From Blasia pusilla (Eukaryota; Marchantiophyta; Marchantiopsida; Blasiales): a DNA stretch of 64,000 nt. Position numbers and translations under genes: made by a program. This document shows positions 1-12,879 of the stretch, piece after piece. The notes under the pieces are model-generated. The model worked only from the letters and a program-made list of their open reading frames with translations. It had not been told where the DNA came from and searched no databases. Position 1 is the first letter of the stretch, and every line of letters starts with the position of its first letter. The DNA lies in the NCBI GenBank assembly GCA_050084515.1, contig CM114272.1:8494001-8558000 (forward strand). Direction: 5' to 3'.

Positions 1-553
1 TGCCCTTGCTCCGATCCCGTTCTGGGCTCTTGCACGAGCTTATCCAAAATTGGAGGTCGGTCTTGTTCGTTGAAAGCATTTGTGTCTGTGTTCGTGTGTT
101 GTATATGTACTATGATGCTAAAGCACTTTCGTCACTAAGGAAGCAGAACGGTGGTTGTCCACTAACTGACTGAAATGTCACTATGTCATCTTCTTGCAGT
201 TTCTGAAATGGGTGCATGTTCCAGTGCTACTAAGTGCAGTCAAGCCATGGCCACCAGCAGCACCAGTGAACTTCAATTCGTGGTTCTTGATGTGCTTCTT
301 CTTTAACTACTTCATTTTTAGATCCCATAGACAATGGTGGCAAAGGTACAACTACGTTCTATCGGCTGCACTGGACACTGGGGTCGCAATTGCTGCCCCC
401 CTCCTCTTCTTCACACTCCAAACAAATGAGGGAAAGGGCCTCTCTTGGTGGGGAAATCCAAAGGGGGACTTCGACCATTGCCCCCTTGCATTGTGCCCCA
501 CTGCCAAAGGGATCGATGTCACTGCCTCGCACCCTGCGTGTCCCATTTTTTGA
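1..553 (+). CDS. OPT oligopeptide transporter, last two exons only
   Basis: These are the C-terminal exons of a proton-coupled oligopeptide transporter of the OPT family, an integral membrane protein that moves small peptides or metal chelates. Exon 1-55 encodes a membrane segment with the pattern APIPFWALA and ends at a GT donor at 56. The last exon is 200-553, after a TTCTTGCAG acceptor, and encodes 117 residues ending in the OPT tail pattern DHCPLALCPTAKG before a TGA stop. The intron is 144 bp and in phase 0, the same junction as in the complete paralogue at 4638-12560. Over this exon the two proteins are estimated by eye at about 85 percent identical. The rest of the gene lies left of the window. 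The frame is open, so the visible part looks functional. Confidence 0.93.
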
Positions 554-2667
554 AGCCATGGGCTGGCTCTGATGTCCTAGTACACCCTCTCCTACATGGA
601 GCCTCATGTAACATACGGAATGGCGTTGGTAAGTAACTACCTCGAATCGATCGACAGGAGTGGATTTCTACTTTTGATGAGCCCTCAGATGAGGAATTCT
701 GATAGGCTATTGGGTTTGTTTCCCAAAGAACGGAGAGATGAATCCATCAGTGAAGACTGCAGATCCAGAGGCGGTCACTCGAATATGGGAGCAAAGATCC
801 TCAATCTTAACCTAATGTAAATTTTCCACCAGTAGCACTCCGTTTCTGGGCGATTTGGAAAGACTCACTTTGAAGCCTTCGATTCTTTGGTCGAGGGCAA
901 CACCATTAGAAGGCCTCCTCTGTCGCTTCGAGGAGCATTGTGGAGGTGATTTCTGAGCTCAGTAGGGTCCCTATCGAATCTACTTGAGTGCAAGAGGATC
1001 TCCCCGTGAGTTGGGGTATTGCCTTACGACTGGAGGACATGCCCATCGTCATCGCATCAATGGGTCCATATGAAGATAGTCGATGCACTTGCTGTGGGTC
1101 AATTGTCGGCCATGATATGTGAGATGGAGCTTAAGGGACCAAGGCATCGTAGAAGAGTTCGAAGAAGATCTACAACTACCTCCAGACTTCGACTAAGACG
1201 GTCGAATAATTGAAGTGGAAGACGTCATGAACCTCTTCTATTCTTGTAGAAGCTGAAATTTAATTCGAGCTGAAAGCTCGAGACCCATCTCACTTCATAC
1301 CACGGTGGAACTTATTGGTAATTTATGGAAAAAATGAGTTACCCCTAAGATGTAAATTTGTCTATTGCGAGGCTCATTGGAAACTTGTTGCATTTTGGTT
1401 ATATCACCGTGAAAGTGGTTTGTAGCACATGGCAGAAAAGAGTTTGCTCGAGAAGTTCAAAACCATGGTGGTTGGACTTTTACATGCGATGGTGAGTAAA
1501 AGTTTTGAGATATGAGAAGCTTTATGGAACCGTTTGCACATGAGTCTAAAACATCTTGTTGGAGACGGTATGAGAGGAATGGAAAAAAAAAGAACATGAC
1601 TATAAAATGACACAAGAAATAGTGGTTGTTAAGATGGGAATAGTAAACATGCCATCACTTCAACCATGCCGATGGTTGTGAGGGTAGGAAGGTAATCAAG
1701 ATACATTGTCCCTAATAAGTATTGAAAGCATAAGAGGAAAAGTGATGACTTTTGTAATCAACATATTCTTTTGTAATCAATCGATTGTGGAAGAAGAACT
1801 TGGGTGTGAGTGTGACAAAGCCGCTGTCAATCTTATGTGTTTTCTTTACAAAAACATGAAGATAACAAGGACGATTGTGATTCTACATACGAAACGTTGG
1901 AGTTTGCCATACCCCACAAGAATGGGTTGAATGCTCCTACACAATTTTATCAAATCATTCATCCCATATCACTTTCGTCACTACACATTGACTAAGAAGA
2001 AATAGAGCAGGTTTATCACCATCCCTTGGCTTCCATTGGAGCTTGCGTTTAGGGTTTATGTAGGGTTCCATCAGGACTCACATGAATCACTAGGATTTGG
2101 GTCGAAAGAGCTTTGCAACGCGAGTCATGGGCTGTAATTGGAAGGTGGGGGAAAGAGGAAGTGGTATCCCCCCCCATTCGATGCCTTGTCGAAATGGGAT
2201 GTTCTATAGTTTGAGTCGAACACTCTCTACAATTTGGACTTCGAAAGAAGCAATCTCAAGGTTGCCTAGGTAAGTGTCTCCATGTGTGTATCCACTCCAT
2301 GCTCGTGACGTTTACATAATTATTTTGGTGTGATTTTTTTAACTAGATCAAAGATTTCTAAGTTCCCGGATACTAGAATTTGGATCATCGACTACAACAA
2401 CAATGGAGTCTTAGAGAGACAAATGAAGCTTGAGTCGAGTCAGATTTGGCTTTGCAGACTTTTGAGGTGTGAGATTTATAATTCATGTGTAGACAAGACA
2501 CCCTAGAAGACACCTCTAATTTCGAGGAAGTTTATTCTTGATCAAGTTTAGTCCTAGGCTCCAAGCTTTTCTAACCTCACATGAACTAGACTAAAGACAT
2601 TCAAATTTTAATGGATAAAGAATCAAGAGGATGGGAGGATATATTAGGAAAAGGTTTTTTAAGAGGA
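554..2667. other. Intergenic, no gene recognised
   Basis: The first 100-200 bases are probably the 3' untranslated region of the OPT gene ending at 553, because they retain weak similarity to sequence after the stop of the inverted paralogue. I see no convincing coding region, RNA gene or transposon ends in the remainder; the short open frames have no recognisable family pattern. Confidence 0.6.
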
Positions 2668-3258
2668 TGTCACATCTTAGTTAGCTGACACATAGAGTTC
2701 TACCGTGTTGATGACATAGAGGGTTAATGGGCTGTTCGGTTGTAACGTCGTCTTGAGATGTCGGATGAGGTTGGCGATAGGCCCGTTGCGTCGGGAACAT
2801 TGTCTCTGACAAGTTCCCTATTTTGGTCTTAGTTAGTCAAGTGACCCGTTGACCGAGTTAACGATCACCCGGTAACCTCTGCATGCATTGGGAAGAGCCT
2901 TCTTGCTCTTCCCAAGGCTATGTAAGGGAGAGAGATGGCTTTCTCAAGCCATCTTTCTCATGTTGGACCTTAGGAGCATCTCTTTTGCATGTGCGTGTGT
3001 GTATGTGTAGGAACTAGGGTGCTAGCGTATGGATTCTCTCATAACAGAGGGTGGATGTGGCTTGATATGCCGATGTAGATTCAGGAGTGGAGTTTTAGGC
3101 CGGGTGAACTATTTTTTACTCCGAGTTTGGTTGTGTAGTCTAGATGTATATGCGTGAGTGTATTTCGTTTGTGAGTGTATTTTGTTTATGAGTGGATTGT
3201 GTGTTGGGAAGATCGATGTTGTGTGGTGTGTAGATTTGATTTGTGATGTGTATGAGCA
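2668..3258 (+). repeat. LTR-like dispersed repeat, copy 1
   Basis: The block begins TGTCACATCTTA and is collinear with a second copy at 16095-16711. Shared landmarks include GAGATGTCGGATGAGG, GTGACCCGTTGACCGAGT, a paired TTCTTGCTCTTCCCAA segment and AGGGTGCTAGTG/C. It starts with TG, plausibly ends with CA (3257-3258), and the two copies are about 0.6 kb, as expected of a solo LTR. No target duplication is visible and the family is not identified, so the LTR call is an inference from ends and size. Confidence 0.5.
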
Positions 3259-4637
3259 CGTGGATTGTAAAAGTCCCTCTTGATTTTAGAAAGCCTCTCT
3301 TTTGGACATCTACATTTTTGGCCAATAGGGCAGGAGTCTTCAAGTAATTCAGGTTTTGGGGTTTGTCAAGTTGAGGGTCCACTTGGGTGAGTTAAAGAGT
3401 GATGGTCGGCCATTCAAATTAGCCATCACTTGTGACAACCCATGTTAAGAAACCAATCAAGAAAGCTATTCTACTCGCTCAAGAATGGCCCTCAAGGTGA
3501 GCAATCCCTAGGTATTTGCTCATAGGTATCACAAAGAGAAATCTCTCTCAAGCTAGCTAAAGCAAACATAGAATAATCACCGTATAACTCTCTCGAAAGA
3601 ACTAAGCTCTATCTATATGTTTTGCTTTGCTTGTAGTTCACTAGTGACTATCCATCTTAAGGGCTTATTCATCCCTCTCCAGGAGTCACCACTCATGTCA
3701 TTGAGAAGTAAGTGATTGATGAGAGATCTCCCTTGATAAGTGACTAACCTGAAATGACAACTACACTTAGTCATACATTCTTGCAGATCCTTGTGGAATT
3801 GTAGCCAATGGACTCTTCTCAACACATGATGAGAATCTCAGTGCTCTATGTAATATTGGGGATATGTCATCACGAGCTTTCGTTCTATTTTCGCCATCTA
3901 CAGAAACATGGAAAACATGAATTATGTGAACGTGACATCTTTAACTTCCGTTGCTAGACTTCGGGAGCCACATACTTCAGGCGTTCGTAAATCTCTCTAA
4001 AGCTTCTTTCTATCTACGATTCCTGCTTCCATATAGTGCTACTCCCATAACATCATGTTCGGTGATCAACTCACATCAAACGTGTTTCCAGAATGTTTCT
4101 GCAGATATGTCGATATGACGGGGATGGATGGAGATATGAGGCGCTATCTGAGCATGGAGAGATCGTGTCCTCCGATGCGGCCATCGATTCGGCAGGAAGC
4201 CCAACTGCATCAGAAAGCGCAACAGAATTGCTGTTCGAAGGCACTCAGCAAGTCGGGAGTGGACTTTCGGGGCGGTTCGAAGTGGTTCGTTCGACAGCGT
4301 TCGTAGGGCTTGACCGGTGGTAAATCTACCTCACCTGTGGACTACTTAAGGATCTTGTTCCCATGGTTCGAGTACTCTGCAGAGTTGCACCTCTGCACTC
4401 TGCTCTGCACTCATTCGTCTCTGTTCTCCGAGGTGTGGGTGCTTGCGAAAAAACCAACCCACCTGCCTTTCCAGATTTCCTTCCCTCTGAGCTGATCCAA
4501 TCGAAGTCGAGATGCGTTCCGGTTCATGGATTCGAGGTAGTTTCTTCCCTGGTCGTCGCTCCCCAAGGCCATTCTGCTTTCTTAATGAGGCTCTTCTACA
4601 TGAGGGAAGGAGAATCCTGGAACCTGAGGAAGAAACG
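3259..4637. other. Intergenic plus 3' UTR of the minus-strand OPT gene
   Basis: Bases just left of 4638 should be the 3' untranslated region of the OPT gene. They keep weak similarity, in inverted orientation, to the sequence after the stop at 553. No other gene or element is recognisable. Confidence 0.5.
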
Positions 4638-7600
4638 TCAGAAAACAGGACATGCGGGATAAGTTGCAGTGACATTGATCCCCTTGGCTGTGGGGCACAC
4701 GGCGAGTGGGCAATGGTCAACGCTACCGTGTGGGTTTCCCCACCAATTCAGACTCTTTCCATCGATACTTAGGAGTGCCAAGAAAAGGAGGGGACCAGCG
4801 ATTGCGACCCCAGTGTCCAGTGCAGCCGATAGAACATAGTTGTACCTTTGCCACCATTGTCTGTGGTATCTAAAAATGACATAGTTAAAGATGAAGCCCA
4901 TCAGGAACCACGAATTGAAGTTGACTGGAGCTGCGGGTGGCCATGGCTTGACTGCACTTAGGATCACTGGAACATGCACCCATTTCAGAAACTGCAAAAA
5001 AGATAAGACAACTTAATCAGTGCTCTGTCATGGTCCTGTCGATCTGACCACACACATCGATACTATACGCACAATACTTTCATCAGAACTGACCTGAAAC
5101 TTTGGAGAAAGTTGAGCAAGAGCCCAAAATGGGATCGGAGCAACAACACCAAACAAGAACATCCATGTTATCTTGTTGTATCTTCCTTGGTCTCCAAACA
5201 TCCTTCTCGTGCCAATAAGGCTCCAAATAGTCGCAACTGAGTAGCTGTTTGCTGCGTGCGGACAAGTCCAGGTTCCTGTTTCTGCGCACATTTGAGGTTC
5301 GACTTTGAAAAGCCAATATGAACAGCAGACGTTCACAAAACCTGCCAACAATGTTCCCACGACCTGCGAATAACACCACCAACCACAGCTTCACCTATAA
5401 GAACGCCATACGAAACTCAGAAAACCCGAACGTGGCTCATGCAGTACAGAGGGAGTAGGCATACAATCTCGTTGCAGCCACATGAATCATGTACCGACGA
5501 ATTTGAGCTGCATAACCTATAATTCTGCTATATCTTAGCAGATCAGATTCAACCGAGTCCTCTACTAAGGCTCTCAAGGATCTCTCGATCCACACTTCAC
5601 AGCCAGTCCTCACGACCGCTGAGCAGTGGGCAGTGGGCCAGAAGGTGGAAAGACGACGTTAAAAACACTAGTACTCTGGTCATCCCGACGAATGCACAAG
5701 AAACCTTCGTCTTCGACAGCGCATTCGACAACTTTCGAAAGACATAATCTGCGTATCCATCGTTGCAGTACTCGAGCTTCACGACTTCGTTCAACACACA
5801 AGTAAAATTCACCAGGTAGGTGCTTACTTTTCTTCAAAACATAACCCAATTGCTATGTCGTGGGAATCATTTCTAGACACCGAAATCAAAACTGCTAGGA
5901 AACGTCCACGAGCTCGTTTGCCCTAACAGCGCTGGAGAGTGGGTAACAAAAGCACATTGTGAGAAAAACATAGTCGAGCACCCAGATCGAGAGCTCCATG
6001 CTGGGTGGTCTGAAAGTCCAAAGCCGTAAATCACCTGAACGATGAACATGCTGCGGGGAGGGATCTTCATGTAGTGAGCCAGCTTGAAGTCTCTGAGGAA
6101 AGCCACCGACTGAACTACACCTCCAGCAGCATAGACTCGAAAGGAGTTCAGCCCCACAACTCGGCCTGGCGCAAGAGATCCGTAGAAGTAGTCACAGAGA
6201 GGCCCAGGACCTTGAAACTGAAAGAAAACTCCAGGAGCTTGGAGGCTTTAGAAAGTGTCAACGGCTGTAACGACACCAAAAATGGAAGAATTGAAGGACG
6301 AATTTCAATTGCAAGCTGGAGCACTCATCAGTTCCATACGTTCTCGTACGAGGAAGGAAAAGCAGTGAGAATGTAGGCCCTCTTTTCTGCAAAACAGCAG
6401 TTGCATCTATTCATCTTTTCCCATCCAAAGCATCGATTCTGTGATGAGAGAGTTAGTCGCTAAACAGAGGAGAAAGTTGTACCTGGTTTGTTGTTGCAGT
6501 AATTATCGACATTGGAAAAGTAAACGCCAAGGAGGTTCCAATAGCCAATAATAACATCCACCAGGACAGTTGGAAGGTTTCTTTCCAGTTCTCCATCACA
6601 AAAATAGACAAAGCAACGTTCACGAGAAGCAAAGCCCAGAACCACCACGATGGTATATCGTCATACTTCTGCATGAGTCTGGTGTGTATGTCTGGCTTGG
6701 AGTTTCTACCTGCGACAGTTGTGTGCTCCATTAATTATGAGCCAGACGATGAGAAATCGTCTGCCCTATTTATTTCTAGGATCAGGGATAAGAGAATCCA
6801 AACCGTTAGTGCTGGAAAAGAACCTGCAGGATTCCTTCAAGACCATCTACTCTTGGATTTGAAATCCCCGTAAACACACTGGAGAAGGGAGATGTTTTTG
6901 ACCATACCAAATCTGTGATAACACTCGTTCATTTCGAAGAACCTCCAATAAGATATAGTTGGATACAAGAAACTCACCTGGCCTGGAACTCATGAAGCGG
7001 TTTAGGATGTCTTTTCCGTTCCACAGAAGCACGTGAGTGAAAACTGAAGTTACGTAAGCAAACATGAGGCCCCAATGCAAGATCGCATACGAAGTTGACA
7101 ATTGTGGAGGTCCATACGCGTTGTACTTCTCCAAATCCAGATTCAAACCACTTTCATCTAGAACCTGCCAAGGAAAGCATCGTCGTCAGGATTCGAGTAA
7201 GAGATGATAGTGTCCTCCTACATACTTGTTAGACAGAACACCTGGTCCCTTTTATCAGAAAACCTTGAGACCAAAGTCTTAATACTCGGTCCAGGATTTG
7301 AGACATAAACCCTAAACCCCCGAGTTCTTTCAGTTTGTGCCAGCTCGAGTTAAATCTCGAAGAGTCCGTGGTATGCTACTCTAATCCTGCTTCATGTGGA
7401 AACCAAGTCGAAGTAGTGAATCTCGTTCACTTCTCGTTCATTTCGTTAGGTTTCCACGCTCATGGTTAAAACACTGCTTCATGGTCAGCCAAGATTCTCG
7501 GTGATCTCTTTAGGGGTTGGGTATTGGAACCTAGCCGGGGGATACGTAAGAATTATAGTATTGTTAAGGCAGTGGCACAGAAAGATGACAGAAAAGTTTG

Positions 7601-10600
7601 AGGGATGTGCTAAATCCTGAAAGTGACCACGAATTAGGTACGAAAACGTCGCCTCCCGTTTTCCCCAGCCAGTTCAGCTATATGATAGGCTGTTCCACTA
7701 CACACAATTAACTGCTGCCTTCCAGAACAATCGTTCCAGAATAGCTAGCAACAGATCTCTGTTTTGTAGCCTCCTTTCAGTAGGCAGCTACACGCAACGT
7801 GCATGAATATCTCGACACTTCTACTCAGCTTCTCTGGTGCATCAGGACGAGAGGATATTTCTGTCGTTCTCTCAATTCACAGAGTCATCGATCCCTTGTT
7901 GCCAGGGGATCGTCTGTCCAGTGAATGCATAATAATTCTACCTTTCTTAGATTGCACTAGCAGATGCTGCATAGCTCTGCCGAAGTGGTTGCACTCTGGA
8001 AATGAAATTTTAGAAACATCAGCTATCAAGGCGACCATGCTCTACACATACCTTGCGAACGTTGTACCGCTGGCCATTCTGAAGAAAGAGCTTGTTGGAC
8101 ACGATGGGGTAGTTTTGAGCGTTGAACACGTTAAGAGAGTACAGCACAGGAACGATGATGTAGGCCGAAATCAAGAAGCCCGCATAGATGTTCACCAAAG
8201 TAAACCACGGGGTAGCCAGAGGGGAATGGAAATATGAGGAAATCGTGGCCCAGTCGAGGGAGATCGAACCGAGTCCTAACCCACTGAGCCCTGCAAAATG
8301 AACCCGAGAACGAAGCATTGAGCCAGGAGTTGTCGAACTCACATCTATATAGTCCTGCCGTCAAGGTATAAGCTATCACTCAGTTGTGGGATTGATGACA
8401 ACCACTGATATAATACTCCCAGACCACAAATTGTGCCCTTAGATTTCTGAGCTTCTGAAATCAGAATGATTTGAATGTGGAGGCAGTTTGTGATGCCCTG
8501 TTTACAAGCTCTTAGCTAGTGATTATTGCACGATAGAACCAAAATTGTAACAGCTAGGGCAGTTACTGTTGTTAAAGTAACTGCCCTAGCTTGTATAAGC
8601 AGTTCAGTTGCAGCTCTCTATGATGAATTACATGGAAAGATGGATTGAACCTGAGCCAAGCTGTTGGGCGGTCACTGAATCCTTCCAGATCCAGCAAATC
8701 CAAGATAAAGACGTGACAGTGGCGAAGAAAAAGTCTGGCACGAGGTACCAAGCAAAACTAGCCGCCGCAGCAATACCAAAGAACTGGATTCGGCTCAAGC
8801 CCTTGGTCGATTCCTTATCATGCAAAGCTCTGTTCACTCGATAAAATCAGTGGAGGTCGGTTATTGCCTTGCTAGAAAGAAGGCAGACATGGCTGTTGAG
8901 CAAATCAAACAAAATCGAGAGAATCTCAACGATAGACTAGATCTTACTTCAAAATCATTCAGCTGACTTATGCAGGCCATGGTCTGTCAAGCACAGTTTT
9001 CCTAGCTATGAAGACATGGTAGAGGGCTTCAGAAAATTTTGGTATCGGCTGAAGGCCTCTTGAGTTGTGATCACAAGACGAATGTAAGCAACCGTTCTGG
9101 TGCATTCAGCCAACCAGATGTGAGTCACCCGAGCACGCTCACAACCAGAGGAGACCCTCAACAACCCCATAGTTTCAAAAGATTCGCAGTGAAATTCCTT
9201 CGAAGAGACTGCAGACTAAACAATGCTAGAACAGTTAGTTGTAGAGAACTGCTACAAAGAATCTCATCTTTATGTAGATAGAGCTTCATCAGAGCACGTC
9301 TTTCGAGGGTCGAGACAAACAATGAAAGGTCTGTCCGGGAAACCTTTTTGTGCAGAAAGGCATGTCATTCTTCTTGTGAAATCCCCTGTTTCCAAATATG
9401 GGCGTCTAATCTTCAAGCCAGCTCATCTTTATCTCCACTGTCAGATATGTCAGCCGGTGCTGTACCTCAACAGAGAAACGTCCACCAAGGTCGAAGGCCA
9501 CCACATGTGAGGAGACTCCTGCGAATGACGGATTCAATCCCAAAAAACAGAGGGTTATGGAACACATAAGTGCCTAGCATTTAGCCACGCAATGTTGCAG
9601 AACTCTCGTCAGAACATGTCAGAAATCTCAATTGTGCCTTACGTTGGATTTCTACGCAGCTTGACCGACACCTTCCAAAAACTAGCTTCATTTGGCCGAA
9701 TGAACTAATTCTCCATCTGCCCATCACAAAATGAACACCGAACGCACTTAAATAGAACGCTATTCTTTGCAGAGAAGGCAGGAATATGAGCTCGTACCAC
9801 GAGATATTTTCGTAGAAGTCCCGCCATTCCATAGCCCAATGTCTGAGTGGTTGCCACTAACAGCACCGCAACTCCGAACCCAATCTCCTGCGGATGCGGA
9901 GGAAACTCAATTGCATCTAAAATGTGTGGATGCTTCGATGCGTGTCGTGGGGAGACGAAAGTTTAGGAGTCGTGGAAGACTCTACCAGGGGGGAATTGTG
10001 GGAAGACGAGAGTAGTGGAAGACTCTGCGAGCTAAGAATTGTGGCAAAACGAAAATTTTGGAGTAGTTGAAGACTAGACGACGTGAAAATTGTGGGGAGA
10101 CCAAACTTTGGGAGGCTCTACGAGCTAAGAATTGTTGGAAGACCAAAGTTTGGAAGTAGTGGAAGACTCTAACAGCTAAGAAGTGTGTGAACATGACGAG
10201 AGTGTTCGAGTTGTGGAAGACTCTGCGAGCTAAGAATTGTGACAAGACGAAAGTTTGGGAGTAGTGGAAGACTCTACGAGCTAAGCATTGTGGGAAGAGG
10301 AGAGTTTCGGAGAAGTGGAAGACCCTGCGAGCTAAGAGTTTTTGGGAAGACCAAAGTTTGGGAGTTGTAGAAGACTCTACGAGCTCAGAATTGTGGGAAA
10401 ACGAAATTTTGGGAGTAGTGGAAGACTTTGCGAGCTAAGAATGGGAATCGTAATCAGAGGGCCAATATTCACTATTTGCATCGTCGCGGTGCTACTGGAG
10501 GAGAATCGAAACCCTCTGAATTGTGTGCTTTTCGATGCGATAATGCTATCCTTGCTACCCTCGATGTAGGGAACATACCTTGTTGAAGTAGTTTTTGATA

Positions 10601-12560
10601 TTCAAAAGAGTGACAAGGTGAATCGCTTCTGCGTTTCCCCGTCCGAACGCGCTACCACAATTGGCAAACACTGTGATAAGCGCATGCTCCTGCATTCGAC
10701 AGTGGTAGAATGATCAGAGGACCATCGACTCCTGCCTCTGAAGGATACGGTGGATGAATGTGAAACTGCGAATGGACTGAAACAGAGGAATCACAACGTT
10801 TGAGTCGTAATACAGATTGCCAACAAGAACTCTCTAGATTCTGGCGCGAATGGATCGATCGAGCTCGACGCACTGGATCTCGGATCTCAAATGAAAGAAA
10901 GTTTGGGTCATTTTCAACCGCTCTCATGATAGCAAACAACAGCAGTCGTACCTTGATGTTGAAAGGACCGGGGTTGAGGTCCACAGGACCGATTTTTCTC
11001 TTGGGGAGCCAGAAAGCCATAATTCGACCAAGGTAGAGAGACAGAATCTGCCCCGCCAGAGCCGATAATGTCATAGGAGAAGATCGAAACCAGAAGAATT
11101 GGTTCACGAATGCCAGGAAGACGCAACACGTCAACCCAATCATCCATGTTCTCACTGTCAGTATCGGCATATCGGTTGTATCCGTCGTCGGAACGGTCAG
11201 GTTCACTTCTTCGACGGGTGATTCTTCTTCTCCGTCCTGCAAAGCGACCCGAAAATCAGGCTCTCATGACAACTGCATCGCTCATTCAGCAAGCCAATTC
11301 TCTTACTCGCTCAAGCTGCATAGTTGAATCACCGAAAGCAGAGCAGAAACTGAACTACTGCTTGCATCAGTCTGGCCACGAAGCTATAATGTCAAGACGC
11401 AGATACTACTGGCTCTGTGGCAAGGAGGTACCTCCCATGATTCCCGATCATTCAGAAGTACTTCCGTCTCCTCCTGCGTGCATTCGAAGTCAACAACAAC
11501 AACAATATTCACAATTAGCGTCACTCGCATCGCACTCGCTTTCAAAGCCCATCATATCACTAACATGTGCACAGATACGCTGCATCGAACTCAAGAAAGT
11601 CGCCGGCTCCTGTTGTTTTCATAGCCGGGTCCAGCTCCAGGGAGGGAGGGAGCGAGCTCGCCTCCCCTCCCCTCCCCTGGCTGCCCATAGATGTTCGACA
11701 CCAGAGATCGTAGCGAGGGCTGGGACGTTGGGTCGAATTCAATCCTGAGGCGAATCTCCCATCCGAACCCACACGGATTCGGTTGGTATATGCATGGTGA
11801 GTCCAGAGAGTATGAGCACACGGTCTCCTGTTGGCGACTTCCCGGCCCTCGGGAGAGAGCGTCGCCTTCGAAGAGGGGGGGAGGCGTGAGAGCCGTCGCT
11901 TACGAATGTGCCAAACGTACGTGTGACAGTGTTCGAGTGTTGGGTCTGGTGGCTTGGGAAAATCCAAGTCCTTGGGCGAGAGTTCTCCTTCATGGACTGC
12001 CAGAAATATCCTTCATGGAGAGCGGCCACCCTAGAAGCGCGAAATCTGCTCGTGAACGGATACAACAGAGAGGCCCGCACATATGTCGAACGGGTCGAAT
12101 AAGCCAAGAGTTATGCTTCATCGAATCAAAATCCAATCCAAAATCTTCCCTCGAACCGGATTTCCAGTCCACGGGATCGATCATCATCGTCTTCCGAACT
12201 CTCGATCTGCTCCCTTGGGCGGCCTCTCTCCGGAAACTACCCCTCCGCTTCCCCATCGGCCTCGAGAGAATCCAGAGGTATTCCCTTTGCGCATTCTTTC
12301 TCCCTCCGTTCGCTAACAGAAGCTGCTCGGCAGTGGAAAGCAGAACACCGTAGCAACTGCTTCCAGTGACGAGGAATGCTCTTCAGCTCCCCTTGAATCT
12401 TCCGTCGTGACATCGAACAAGACATCTATGATATAGCTCACGGTTCGCAGTGCTACTAGCTGTATGGCGAGGGACTGGTACCTGAGGCGGACACTAGCAG
12501 TAGGGTCTAGGAACATTCGAAGCTTATTTGGAGGACTGGAATGAGTGGACTCACCGCCAT
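4638..12560 (-). CDS. OPT oligopeptide transporter, complete 12-exon gene
   Basis: Complete OPT-family transporter, a proton-coupled importer of small peptides or metal chelates with many membrane helices. Coding exons read 12560-12555, 11236-10952, 10689-10579, 9887-9798, 9518-9466, 8829-8651, 8290-8052, 7164-6978, 6709-6483, 6217-6035, 5363-5094 and 4991-4638. Every intron is GT-AG, phases match, and the total is 2184 nt, or 727 residues plus stop, typical for the family. The OPT signatures are NPG at residues 90-92 and KIPPR at 510-514. Other landmarks are MWWPS in exon 5, SWICWI and AQQLGSG in exon 6, and the C-terminal DHCPLAVCPTAKG. The start is a 6-nt coding exon (ATG GCG) followed by GTGAGT. 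It was chosen because it joins in frame to the acidic SPVEEV segment that normally opens OPT proteins. Intron 3 holds a minisatellite. The gene faces the partial paralogue at 1-553 tail-to-tail. No disabling change is seen; substrate cannot be inferred. Confidence 0.93.
9950..10440. repeat. Intronic minisatellite in the OPT gene
   Basis: About nine degenerate tandem copies of a roughly 50-56 bp unit fill this part of intron 3 (10578-9888). Each contains variants of GTGGAAGACTCTGCGAGC followed by TAAGAATTGTGGGAAGACGA and an AAAGTTTGGGAGTAG segment. The unit also gives a repetitive open frame on the minus strand, but the block sits between exons whose junctions are well supported, so it is not coding. 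Confidence 0.85.
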
Positions 12561-12866
12561 GATCGATCTCCGACCCGAGCTGGAGAACAAATTATGGTGG
12601 TGGACACTGATTACAGTGCACTGATCCACAAAGTTCCGGATCCGTGAGCTTCGAACACCGACAGTACTACTCGTGCGCAGCTCGGAATTGAGAGCCCGGG
12701 CAAATGCAGTCCGAAATCGTCGCAGTAGAGCTCGTTGTTGAGAAAGTCTTGCTGAGGTACCGAATCCGCAGACATTCGGCTCCCGATTCCTGTGCGCAGG
12801 GCGGAGAGTGATCTGTCCCGTGTACTCGAAACTTGGACAGACGAGTCTGGCGACGGGTTCGAAGGC

Positions 12867-12876
12867 TTTATATAAA
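12867..12876 (-). promoter_or_regulatory. Probable TATA box of the OPT gene
   Basis: A TTTATATAAA motif lies about 310 bases upstream of the OPT start codon at 12560. On the minus strand it reads GTTTATATAAAG in a GC-richer surround. It would place transcription start near 12840 with a leader of about 280 bases. This rests on motif and position only. Confidence 0.4.
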
Positions 12877-12879
12877 CGC

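Noticed and set aside
9982-10245. Minus-strand frame with repeating QFLARRVFHY-like peptide
   Set aside because: It lies within intron 3 of the OPT gene and simply mirrors the minisatellite.
9950-10440. CRISPR-like spaced repeats
   Set aside because: The units are contiguous and degenerate, without unique spacers, in a plant-type intron.
11560-12516. Several frames of up to 220 codons on both strands
   Set aside because: They fall in the first OPT intron, between the ATG GCG exon and exon 2, and show no family pattern.
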